Positions 1 through 6,886 of a stretch of 8,201 nt of DNA are shown piece by piece. Under the pieces are notes generated by a model, which was not told the origin of the DNA, did not search any database, and worked only from the letters and a program-made list of their open reading frames with translations. The stretch covers positions 1 through 8,201 of the forward strand of contig CAXHFH010000098.1 in NCBI GenBank assembly GCA_964015995.1, given 5' to 3'. This DNA comes from UBA1672 sp964015995 (GTDB lineage Bacteria > Pseudomonadota > Alphaproteobacteria > Micavibrionales > Micavibrionaceae). Position numbers and translations under genes: made by a program. Positions within the stretch are counted from its first letter, which is position 1; every line of letters starts with the position of its first letter.

Positions 1-400
1 GGGTTGCCGGAAGAATTTCAGGTAAGCGTTCGTTTAAAGCCTGCTTGAATTCTGCGAGTGCACGTTCGGAGCCACTTAAGGCTGCAACCTCGGCCGCAGC
101 GACGTTTTCAGCAAGCGGCCTTGCTTGTGCTTTTTCAGGTAAGGCTGCATAAAGTGTTTTTAATTCCTGTAATGCGGGAGTTTGCTCTAAGCGCGCTTCG
201 TTTAAAACGAAACTATCCAATAAATTTAAAAAAGGCGCGTCTTGAGGGTTCGCATTGGCGTGAACAGACATTCCGGTTGTTTCGGGTAATATCTGAGGCA
301 GGCGCTCATTGAGGGCGGTTTTAAAGGCAATCAAAGCCTGACGTTCTGATTCGCTTAAATCAGACTCAGTCGCTATACCGCTAAGGACTTGTGAACTCAC
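1..400 (-). CDS. Unrecognised helical repeat protein, N-terminal 133 residues (C-terminus cut by window edge)
   Basis: An open frame runs from a GTG at 400-398 to the left edge with no stop. The start is supported by an AAGGGG ribosome-binding site nine bases upstream, an in-frame TAA just before it, and a promoter at 454-482. The 133 visible residues have no signal peptide or membrane segment and are rich in Ala, Leu and Glu, suggesting soluble helices. Two copies of a unit of about 27 residues are visible, at residues 15-42 and 108-133. They share the pattern LS.SER-(5-6 residues)-F K . A L N E R L P . I L P . T. The 65 residues between them are also Leu-rich and helical. I do not recognise the family and assign no function. 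The full length is unknown, and more repeats may lie beyond the edge. It sits downstream of ilvE on the same strand. Its reality as a gene is well supported; its role is not. Confidence 0.72.
   Translation of the reverse strand, partial: MSSQVLSGIATESDLSESERQALIAFKTALNERLPQILPETTGMSVHANANPQDAPFLNLLDSFVLNEARLEQTPALQELKTLYAALPEKAQARPLAENVAAAEVAALSGSERALAEFKQALNERLPEILPAT
2..79 (-). repeat. Protein-level repeat unit 2 of the truncated repeat protein
   Basis: Residues 108-133 of the truncated protein match residues 15-42: both carry SER, then F K . A L N E R L P . I L P . T. The unit runs to the window edge, so its true C-terminal border cannot be seen. Confidence 0.6.
275..358 (-). repeat. Protein-level repeat unit 1 of the truncated repeat protein
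   Basis: Residues 15-42 of the truncated protein. They share the core ALNERLP.ILP.T and the preceding SER with the second unit about 93 residues later, with a one-residue length difference. The two copies are clearly diverged at the DNA level, so this is an old internal duplication and not a recent tandem DNA repeat. Confidence 0.6.
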
Positions 401-453
401 TGCTTTTTACCCCTTGGTCATCATTGTAACCAAATTTATTATTAATTACCGAA

Positions 454-482
454 ATTATAGGGTTTTTAGAGTTTTAAGTCAA
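454..482 (-). promoter_or_regulatory. Near-consensus sigma70-type promoter for the repeat-protein gene
   Basis: Read on the minus strand, TTGACT (482-477) is followed by a 17-base spacer and a perfect TATAAT (459-454). Transcription would begin near 447, giving a leader of about 47 bases before the GTG at 400. The -35 box lies only 14 bases past the ilvE stop codon, so the gene can be read from its own promoter as well as by read-through from ilvE. No hairpin terminator is visible in the gap. Confidence 0.7.
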
Positions 483-495
483 ATTTAAAGGGGCG

Positions 496-1368
496 TTAGG
501 CTAAAACCAGTTCTTCATACGCAGAGCGTAATTTTTTTGTGATTGGGCCAACAGTGTATTTGTGATGATCAATTTGTCCGACGGCAGTTATCTCTGCGGC
601 TGTGCCAGTTACAAAAATTTCTTGGAAATCACCAAGCTCGTCGGGCTTGATGTGACGTTCTTCAAACGGAATGCCCATGCTTTTGGCGAGGGCAATGACT
701 GTTTGCCGCGTTATGCCGTTTAAAAAACAATCGGGCGTAGGGGTTAACAACGTACCATCTTTGACTGCAAAAAAGTTTGCTGCGGATGCTTCGGCAATGT
801 AACCACGGTAATCAAGCATAAGTGCATCATCGTAACCCTCATCTTCTACGGCATGTTTGGAAACTGTACAGATCATGTAAAGGCCTGCAGCTTTACTTTG
901 TGTCGGCGCAGTGTCTGGGGCAGGGCGGCGCCAGTTCGATGTTTTTAAAGTGATGCCTTTGTCGCGCTTTTCCTCGTCGAAATATGCCCCCCAAGACCAC
1001 GCGGCAACGGCTACGTGCGTTTTTGTTAACTTTGCAGACACACCCATTTGTTCACCGCCACGCCAAGCAACAGGTCTGACGTAAGCGCTTGTTAATCCAT
1101 TTTCTTTACAGACTTTGTACTTAATTTCTTCAAGCTCATCGACACTGTAGGGGACTTTCATACCTAAAATGCCAGCGGATTTATGAAAGCGCTCCGAGTG
1201 TTCACGGCTTTTAAAAATTTTACCGTTATACATGCGCTCTCCTTCAAAAACGGAGCTTGCGTAATGAAGTCCATGGCTCAGAACATGGATTTTGGCATCC
1301 CTCCATGGAACAATTTCACCATTGATCCATATAAATCCGTCTCTTTCATCGAATGGAATGATTGACAT
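496..1368 (-). CDS. ilvE: Branched-chain-amino-acid aminotransferase (fold-type IV PLP enzyme)
   Basis: Complete 290-residue protein. It transfers the amino group between Leu, Ile or Val and 2-oxoglutarate, the last step of branched-chain amino-acid synthesis and the first of their breakdown, in the cytoplasm with pyridoxal phosphate. The family signature is clear: FEGERMYNG at 41-49, R60 where the PLP phosphate is normally bound, K159 in QSKAAG as the Schiff-base lysine, and E193 in EASAANFF near the cofactor ring nitrogen. GITRQTVI (218-225) and the later TGTAAEI stretch are also typical. The length is close to that of family members. The ATG at 1368 has a GAGAGG ribosome-binding site eight bases upstream. 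Related fold-IV enzymes (D-amino-acid transaminase, aminodeoxychorismate lyase) are less likely given the residue spacing. It is divergent from the response-regulator operon and is followed by the repeat-protein gene. Confidence 0.95.
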   Translation of the reverse strand: MSIIPFDERDGFIWINGEIVPWRDAKIHVLSHGLHYASSVFEGERMYNGKIFKSREHSERFHKSAGILGMKVPYSVDELEEIKYKVCKENGLTSAYVRPVAWRGGEQMGVSAKLTKTHVAVAAWSWGAYFDEEKRDKGITLKTSNWRRPAPDTAPTQSKAAGLYMICTVSKHAVEDEGYDDALMLDYRGYIAEASAANFFAVKDGTLLTPTPDCFLNGITRQTVIALAKSMGIPFEERHIKPDELGDFQEIFVTGTAAEITAVGQIDHHKYTVGPITKKLRSAYEELVLA

Positions 1369-1488
1369 GTTTTAAGCCTCTCGCAGTGTTTATAGAATAG
1401 TATATTCTCTTTTGCGCAGAATATATGTATCTTCTCTAAGAATAAACATTAAAAAGTCAGTGTTAGTTAAATTTTATGTGAAAAACAT
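1369..1488. promoter_or_regulatory. Divergent control region between ilvE and the response regulator, with AGAATA motifs
   Basis: This 120-bp AT-rich region must hold the promoters of both ilvE and the two-component operon. AGAATA occurs three times in the same orientation, at 1394-1399, 1418-1423 and 1439-1444, with starts 24 and 21 bp apart, about two helical turns. The first copy is also half of a perfect inverted repeat, AGAATA-GTA-TATTCT, at 1394-1408, 26-40 bp upstream of the ilvE start. The arrangement resembles a set of regulator sites, possibly for the neighbouring OmpR-type protein, but that is inference. I could not choose a convincing -35/-10 pair in either direction because the whole region is AT-rich. 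Confidence 0.45.
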
Positions 1489-2208
1489 ATGGGCATGAAT
1501 ATGGCGAAGCAGCCGAAAGCAACAAAATCACATATTCTGGTGGTTGATGATGATAAACGTATTCGTGAGCTAGTTTCACGTTTTTTGTATGAACATAATT
1601 TTATTGTCATGACCGCGGAAGATGCAAATGAAGCATATAATGTTACGAAGCGTTTTGAATTTGACGCGCTGGTTGTGGATGTGATGATGCCTGGTGAGAC
1701 GGGCGTTGAATTTACAAAAAAAATGAGATCGAGCGGGTATAATACACCTGTTTTGTTACTGACGGCACTAGGTGAAGCAGATGATAGGATATCAGGTTTA
1801 GAATCAGGCGCAGATGATTACTTGGTGAAGCCCTTTGAACCAAAAGAACTGGTTCTACGGCTGGAGTCGATTTTAAGACGTACCAAGAAAGAGCAGGCGC
1901 AACAGTCAGGATATCGGATCGGAAATTGGTATTTTGACCCAGAATTTGATGAACTTAAAGGCAGTGAAGGTGATGAAATGCGGTTGACCGCAGTCGAGGC
2001 AAATTTGCTCCGCGCGTTAGCAGAGTCTGTTGGCTCTCCTGTGACCCGCGATGACCTTGCCGAGCGTTGTGGTTTAGACGCAGGTGAGCGCACAATAGAT
2101 GTTCAAGTCACAAGGCTTAGGCGCAAAATAGAAGAAAACACCAAAATGCCGAAATACCTTCAAACAGTAAGAGGTAAGGGGTATTTGTTGCGGGCGGAGA
2201 AAGCTTAA
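1489..2208 (+). CDS. OmpR-family two-component response regulator
   Basis: A 239-residue DNA-binding regulator. Residues about 14-130 form a receiver domain with the acidic pocket D20-D22, phospho-acceptor D64 in LVVDVMMPG, T92 and K114 in LVKPF. Residues about 143-236 form a winged-helix DNA-binding domain ending in TIDVQVTRLRRKI and VRGKGYLL, typical of the OmpR/PhoB class. Three in-frame ATGs (1489, 1495, 1501) are possible starts and none has a clear ribosome-binding site; the third, giving MAKQPK, is as good as the first, so the N-terminus is uncertain by four residues. Its stop overlaps the kinase start as TAATG, implying translational coupling and a cognate pair. By position and type it resembles the OmpR/PetR-like regulators of alphaproteobacteria. 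The target genes are unknown; divergent ilvE and its own promoter are natural candidates. Confidence 0.93.
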   Translation: MGMNMAKQPKATKSHILVVDDDKRIRELVSRFLYEHNFIVMTAEDANEAYNVTKRFEFDALVVDVMMPGETGVEFTKKMRSSGYNTPVLLLTALGEADDRISGLESGADDYLVKPFEPKELVLRLESILRRTKKEQAQQSGYRIGNWYFDPEFDELKGSEGDEMRLTAVEANLLRALAESVGSPVTRDDLAERCGLDAGERTIDVQVTRLRRKIEENTKMPKYLQTVRGKGYLLRAEKA

Positions 2209-3578
2209 TGCCAAATAAAGCGGGTGAAATCAGAAAGAAGCATAAGGGGGTCAAACGGCTATTGCCGGAGACGCTGTTTTTTCGCTCTTTGTTAATTCTT
2301 ATTACCCCTATTTTTCTTATACAAATTATTTTGACAGTTGTCTTTTTTGACAGGCATTGGAGTCGAATGACATCACGCTTATCTTTTGCAGTTGCTGGTG
2401 AAGTATCATTAGTGGTGCATTACATTGAGCAAAATGAAAAACAGGAGGAGACAAATCGACTGATTGAACTGCTGTCACAGCGGCTCGATTTGTTGGTGAC
2501 GCATGATGATGGTGCAAAATTATCTGGCAATGATCGTCAGAGAGTACAGCAAGGCATGACTTGGGAAGCCATGATACGAACAAGCCTCATCACGGAGCTA
2601 AGTAAAGTTTTGAGTATGCCTTTTACGGTGAAGGTTGATTTTAGTGAAAAGTGGATAGAGGTGGGGGTTCAAACTTCGCAAGGCGTACTGAACGTATCTG
2701 TGCCGCAGCGGCGTTTGTTTTCCTCTACGACTTATATATTTCTTCTGTGGGTTTTTGGTGCCTCCAGTATTCTTCTTGTGATTGCGGTTTTATTTATGCG
2801 TAATCAGATACGCCCGATAAGACGTTTGTCCGCAGCAGCTGAGCATTTGGGAAAAGGACGAAATGTTCAAAACTTTAAAATAGAAGGTGCGCGGGAAGTA
2901 CGCCAAGCCGGACAAGCCTTTTTGGATATGAAAACAAGGATACAACGGCAGGTTTCACAAAGAACGGATATGCTTGCAGGGGTTTCTCATGATCTCAGAA
3001 CGCCGTTGACACGTCTTAAGCTTCAAATTTCTATGATGGGGGATAGTCCTGATATTTATGAAATGAAAAAAGATATCAACGATATGGAAAAAATGATCGA
3101 GGGCTATCTGAGTTTTGTGCGCGGTGAGGGACGTGAAAAATCGAGTATGACGGATGTGTCTAGCGTATTAAGAGACGTTACGATTTCTGCGAAACGTCAA
3201 GGATGCGATGTGGATATGCAACTCAATAATTTAAAGCCTTCTGTTATGTTGCGTCCAATTGCTTTTAAGCGCTGTTTATCGAATATTACGAGCAACGCCA
3301 TAAAACATGCAGATCATATCTGGATAACACTTGAGCAAAACTCTAAGTCGGAAATTGAGATTATTATCGAAGATAATGGGGATGGCATTGATGAGGGGCA
3401 ATATGATGAGGTCTTTAGGCCATTCTACCGCGTGGACACATCGCGTAACTCTGAAACTGGAGGCATAGGTTTAGGGCTTCCGATTGCTATGGATATTGTG
3501 CATTCGCACGGTGGTGAGATCTGGTTGGATAAAAGTCAGCATGGTGGTTTGGCTGTTCATATATCTTTGCCGATGTAA
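2208..3578 (+). CDS. EnvZ-type sensor histidine kinase, partner of the upstream response regulator
   Basis: A 456-residue inner-membrane kinase. A positively charged N-terminus precedes a first membrane helix at about 26-47. A periplasmic loop of about 125 residues follows, then a second membrane helix at about 175-197. A HAMP linker spans about 198-250. The dimerisation domain carries phospho-acceptor H261 in VSHDLRTPLTRL; the D-x-x-T following the histidine is the form linked to phosphatase activity, so it is probably bifunctional. The ATPase domain has the N box (NITSNAIKHA, N359 and N363), G1 DNGDGI (389-394), FRPFYR and G2 GGIGLGL (418-424). The layout and length match EnvZ-like kinases. 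Its ATG shares one base with the regulator's stop codon, so the two are co-translated. The stimulus is unknown. The 3' end stops one base short of the converging phasin-like gene. Confidence 0.93.
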   Translation: MPNKAGEIRKKHKGVKRLLPETLFFRSLLILITPIFLIQIILTVVFFDRHWSRMTSRLSFAVAGEVSLVVHYIEQNEKQEETNRLIELLSQRLDLLVTHDDGAKLSGNDRQRVQQGMTWEAMIRTSLITELSKVLSMPFTVKVDFSEKWIEVGVQTSQGVLNVSVPQRRLFSSTTYIFLLWVFGASSILLVIAVLFMRNQIRPIRRLSAAAEHLGKGRNVQNFKIEGAREVRQAGQAFLDMKTRIQRQVSQRTDMLAGVSHDLRTPLTRLKLQISMMGDSPDIYEMKKDINDMEKMIEGYLSFVRGEGREKSSMTDVSSVLRDVTISAKRQGCDVDMQLNNLKPSVMLRPIAFKRCLSNITSNAIKHADHIWITLEQNSKSEIEIIIEDNGDGIDEGQYDEVFRPFYRVDTSRNSETGGIGLGLPIAMDIVHSHGGEIWLDKSQHGGLAVHISLPM

Positions 3579-3579
3579 T

Positions 3580-4020
3580 CTAAGCCTGCTTTTTACTTGT
3601 GCAAGACTTAACTTCTTTTATGCTTTCGTTTGCGCGATCTTGAAGTATTTTGCTTGTCGTTGCGTTTGATTTTTTTATTAATTCGGAGATTTCTTGTACG
3701 TTAGAAAGAGCCTGTTCATAGCCTTTTTGAAAATTCAGGGCATTTCTTTTTAATTTATTTTCCGGGCTTGAATCATGAGACAAGTCATTGGCCATCATCG
3801 TTGTTTGCTGCATAATTTGAGAGAAAATTTCATTTTGCCTTGATGCAATTTCTTGGAAATTTTCCATGGACACTCTTTGTGCTTGATTAATTGATTTAAT
3901 GTTTTTCATTTGAACATCAAGAAGGCCCTTAACTTGTTCGGGCATGGATTGATATTGTTTAAAAAGGTCAAAAAAAACCTTATTAGAAAACGGTATTGTG
4001 AAATCTTTATCTTCTGACAT
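3580..4020 (-). CDS. Phasin-like (PHA granule-associated type) protein
   Basis: A 146-residue, mostly helical cytoplasmic protein without a signal peptide. The core, from about residue 33 to 136, has the phasin-family style: a run of amphipathic helices including NIKSINQAQRVSMENFQEIASRQ and FSQIMQQ, then a Lys/Glu-rich helical C-terminal half. Phasins of this type coat polyhydroxyalkanoate granules, and related proteins do other structural jobs. No PHA synthase or depolymerase gene is in the window, so the role is inferred from family resemblance only. I chose the ATG at 4020 (MSEDKDFTIP). It has GGA eight bases upstream, whereas the more upstream in-frame ATG at 4053 lies almost on top of the candidate -10 box. 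It converges on the EnvZ-type kinase with a single base between the stop codons, so no separate terminator fits between them. Confidence 0.7.
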   Translation of the reverse strand: MSEDKDFTIPFSNKVFFDLFKQYQSMPEQVKGLLDVQMKNIKSINQAQRVSMENFQEIASRQNEIFSQIMQQTTMMANDLSHDSSPENKLKRNALNFQKGYEQALSNVQEISELIKKSNATTSKILQDRANESIKEVKSCTSKKQA

Positions 4021-4055
4021 GACGTTGTTCCAATAATTTAAAATGCTGCACATAT

Positions 4056-4084
4056 AAGCTATTGTTTTTTCATGTTTCAGTCAA
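4056..4084 (-). promoter_or_regulatory. Possible promoter of the phasin-like gene
   Basis: On the minus strand, TTGACT (4084-4079) is a good -35 box. The best-spaced -10 after 17 bases is TAGCTT (4061-4056), which matches the consensus at only three positions. A leader of about 30 bases would follow before the ATG at 4020. The -35 is convincing and the -10 weak. The rest of the 4021-4290 gap holds a short inverted repeat, GCTGC-N8-GCAGC at 4099-4116, and the candidate promoter of the downstream kinase. Confidence 0.35.
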
Positions 4085-4224
4085 GGTTAATCAAATAGGC
4101 TGCGGATGTATGCAGCAATAGTAATCTGAATGCTTTTTTATATGTGTACTTCTCTGAATAAGTGCCGTGAAGGGTTTGTTTTCATGGCTGGAATTGTCCA
4201 TCATAAGCAGCGAGTAAATCAAAA

Positions 4225-4254
4225 CTGTCATAATTCTTCTGTAAATACTATAAT
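4225..4254 (+). promoter_or_regulatory. Likely promoter of the PAS-domain kinase
   Basis: A perfect TATAAT at 4249-4254 is preceded, after 18 bases, by CTGTCA at 4225-4230, which matches four of six positions of TTGACA. Transcription would start near 4261, leaving a short leader of about 30 bases before the ATG at 4291. Confidence 0.5.
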
Positions 4255-4290
4255 AGGGCACTGTGTGGCGTTAAATCGTATTGGTCGTGT

Positions 4291-6879
4291 ATGAAAAAAG
4301 GCGTAAATAAAAATAATAATATGGGTGCACGAAAGCCCAGAAACAAGGCGAAGGTGATTTGGCTTACGTCTGGTTTGGCGCAGGCGCTTGTGCTCATCAG
4401 TGGTACAGTGATTACCTTAACGTCCTTTATGGTTTTTAGTTACTTTATCAATGGCATGTCTGCAGAAGAATATAAGCGGACATCACAAGAGGCAGGGCGT
4501 GCTTTATTTGAAAGTATATCCAGTCTTGAAAATTCTGTGAGGCTCATTTCAAGTATTATTCAGCTTTCTGATAATTCTGATAAAGATATTTTGGTTGCGC
4601 GGATAAGGCGTAATTTATCTGATTTGAGTGACTTTGATCAGCTCATATGGCTTTTCGAGGAGTCACCAGGGAACTGGCAATATAAAACAATATCGGAAAA
4701 TAGAGATGGTAATAAAGATGGGCTGTATCGTCTTGTACCAAACACAAAACTTATAACAAGATTAGTCAAGGAAGGGGTCTTTCAAAATGAAGGGCTTCGT
4801 ATTGTTTCGGACTTTGATGGTATGGATTATTTAGAGGAGAAATCCAAACCTAAAACAATGGCGAGATCCTTTTCCTTTTTAAAAACAATAAAAGAAAATG
4901 ATTCCAGCAAAGGTATTGTGATTGGTGTTAGTCGTGCAGCACTGTTTTTTGATCAAAGCTTAATATCTGAGGAACGATCCGTTTCGCGCATTACGATACG
5001 GGATTCAAAAAGTGATCAAAGATTATATTATATGGACCGAAGTATTGGCGAAGAAGATACCCCAAAAGATCAAAGCCTTACTCAGGATTATAGTTTTTTC
5101 ATTGGCGATAGTGAGTGGGCTATTACGTTGGTTTTCATGAAAAATCAGAATGTTATTTTGCTCGAAAAAACACCTTATATTGTTTTGTTTTTTGGTTTTA
5201 TTCTTACGTTGATTGGGGCTTTGTTTATTAGAAATAATAATAAACAATCGCAAAAACTGGCTGATATTAATTACAAGTTAGAACAAAAGAACTACGAACT
5301 GGAATCAGAAATTTCGGAGCGCGCACGATTGAATGATGCGTTGGCTCTGGCAGAGAGAGACAACAGAGCAATCATTGATTCTGTTAGTGATGTGATTTTT
5401 GAAACGGATATCGAAGGTACTGTTCTGTTTTTAAGTGCAGCGTGGCAAAATGTCACTGGCTTTGAGGTCGAGCGCTCACGTGGCGGTAATATTTTTTCTA
5501 TGCTTTATCCTCAGGATCAAGAGAAGCAAAAGAATGATTTTGATTTATTGATTAAAGGCCAGAAACAGGCGTATCGATCATTCACACGCTTACGTATTGA
5601 GGATGGTACATTTCGTGCCGTTGAATTAGCGATGTCGATGATCCGTCAAGACGAAAACAAAAATTTGCGTGTGGTTGGTACAATCACGGATGTTGAGGAA
5701 AGACGTAGAGCAGAGCGCGCGCTTGCTGAAGCGGAAAAGAAGTACCGTACTATTGTTGAAAATGCAGCGGGTGGATTATATCAGTTAACGCCGGAGGGGA
5801 TATTCCTGAGTGCTAACCCTGCCATGGCACGTATATTAGGCTATAACAGCCCTGAAGAAATGCTGCGTGTTGTTAAGAATGCAAACGGTATCGTTTACCC
5901 GGATCCGGCAGGACGTGAAAACCTCAATCAAACACTGGTGACGCAAGAACAAGTTTTCGGTTACGAGAGCAAGGTCATGCAAAAAGACGGGCATAAAATA
6001 TGGGTACGGGAAAACATTCGTGTTGTGAAAGATGATCAGCAAAATGTAATTTACTTCGAAGGGTCAATGGAAGATATCACAAAGCGTAAAGAGGCGGATA
6101 TTGCCCTTATGGAGGCCAAAATCCAATCTGATATGGCGAGTCGTGCAAAAACTGAATTTATTGCAAATATGAGCCATGAACTTCGTACGCCCCTAAATGC
6201 GATTATTGGCTTTTCAGATATCATGAAAAACGAGGTGATGGGACCCTTAGGACAAGACGCGTACAAAGAATACGTCACGGATATTAACAAAAGCGGTACC
6301 GGTCTTTTGAAAATCATCAATGAGATTTTGGATATTTCAAAAATTGAGTCTGGCAACAGAGATTTGAATGAAAGTGAATTTGATCTTGATGCTGTTTTAA
6401 GATCTTGCGTTGATCTTTATGGCTCACGTATTAAAGAAAAAGATATCAGCCTGATGGATCAAACTAAGGATATGCCATTGATGGTGGGAGAAGAGCTATC
6501 TATCAAGCAGGTGTTGGGCAATGTGTATGCGAATGCAGTTAAGTACACGCCTGACGGTGGGCGTATTACGATATTCACCAATTACGATATGGATGGCACG
6601 TTCAGGCTTTCTATTACGGATACCGGTGTTGGTATGAATGTTACAGAAGTTCAGAAAGCCCTTTCACCCTTTGGCCAGCTTGATAATGCCTTGGATCGTT
6701 CCTCATCGGGTACCGGCCTTGGGCTACCTTTATCTAAGGCGATTATGGATGTTCATGATGGGCGGCTTGAAATATTGTCTGAGAAGTCCATAGGGACAAC
6801 AGTCACGTTAGTTTTTCCTTCTGAACGCGTACGAAAGAAAAGCCAAGAAAAGTCAGGACAGGAGCGTGTTGATACGTAG
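4291..6879 (+). CDS. Orphan PAS-PAS sensor histidine kinase (PleC/DivJ-like core)
   Basis: An 862-residue membrane kinase with no regulator gene beside it. A basic N-terminus precedes membrane helix 1 at about 29-53. A periplasmic region of about 240 residues (54-294) resembles no domain I can name. Membrane helix 2 is at about 295-313, then a charged coiled-coil-like linker (316-360). Two PAS domains follow at about 356-470 and 482-598, each ending in the usual ITDVEERR or MEDITKRK motif. The kinase core has H629 in MSHELRTPLNAIIGFSDIM, N box N744 and N748, G1 DTGVGM (777-782) and G2 GTGLGL (807-812). There is no receiver or output domain, so it must pass phosphate to a separate protein. The wording around H629, with GPLGQDAYKEYV soon after, resembles alphaproteobacterial PleC/DivJ kinases that act on DivK-type receivers; this is inferred from resemblance. 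The ATG at 4291 lacks a good ribosome-binding site; the ATG at 4321 is an alternative with no better one. Confidence 0.92.
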   Translation: MKKGVNKNNNMGARKPRNKAKVIWLTSGLAQALVLISGTVITLTSFMVFSYFINGMSAEEYKRTSQEAGRALFESISSLENSVRLISSIIQLSDNSDKDILVARIRRNLSDLSDFDQLIWLFEESPGNWQYKTISENRDGNKDGLYRLVPNTKLITRLVKEGVFQNEGLRIVSDFDGMDYLEEKSKPKTMARSFSFLKTIKENDSSKGIVIGVSRAALFFDQSLISEERSVSRITIRDSKSDQRLYYMDRSIGEEDTPKDQSLTQDYSFFIGDSEWAITLVFMKNQNVILLEKTPYIVLFFGFILTLIGALFIRNNNKQSQKLADINYKLEQKNYELESEISERARLNDALALAERDNRAIIDSVSDVIFETDIEGTVLFLSAAWQNVTGFEVERSRGGNIFSMLYPQDQEKQKNDFDLLIKGQKQAYRSFTRLRIEDGTFRAVELAMSMIRQDENKNLRVVGTITDVEERRRAERALAEAEKKYRTIVENAAGGLYQLTPEGIFLSANPAMARILGYNSPEEMLRVVKNANGIVYPDPAGRENLNQTLVTQEQVFGYESKVMQKDGHKIWVRENIRVVKDDQQNVIYFEGSMEDITKRKEADIALMEAKIQSDMASRAKTEFIANMSHELRTPLNAIIGFSDIMKNEVMGPLGQDAYKEYVTDINKSGTGLLKIINEILDISKIESGNRDLNESEFDLDAVLRSCVDLYGSRIKEKDISLMDQTKDMPLMVGEELSIKQVLGNVYANAVKYTPDGGRITIFTNYDMDGTFRLSITDTGVGMNVTEVQKALSPFGQLDNALDRSSSGTGLGLPLSKAIMDVHDGRLEILSEKSIGTTVTLVFPSERVRKKSQEKSGQERVDT

Positions 6880-6886
6880 TAGGTGA

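Noticed and set aside
1..30. Adapter contamination at the left end
   Set aside because: The first bases continue the repeat-protein frame and match no adapter sequence I know, so this is an ordinary contig edge.
58..312. Plus-strand open frame of 84 codons at the left end
   Set aside because: It is antisense to the repeat-protein gene, which has a promoter, a ribosome-binding site and internal protein repeats. The plus-strand product has no family features.
1818..2093. Minus-strand open frame within the response regulator
   Set aside because: It is a shadow of a well-recognised OmpR-family gene. The same applies to 2326-2583, 5023-5253, 5836-6042 and 6051-6356 opposite the kinases, and to 1183-1365 opposite ilvE.
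3484..3669. Plus-strand open frame spanning the kinase 3' end and the phasin-like gene
   Set aside because: It overlaps two better-supported genes in other frames, and its Cys/Phe/Leu-rich product looks like random AT-rich translation.
4099..4141. Possible rho-independent terminator (GCTGC-N8-GCAGC, then a T run)
   Set aside because: The stem is only five base pairs and the T run begins well over ten bases after it. No upstream plus-strand gene ends nearby that would use it.
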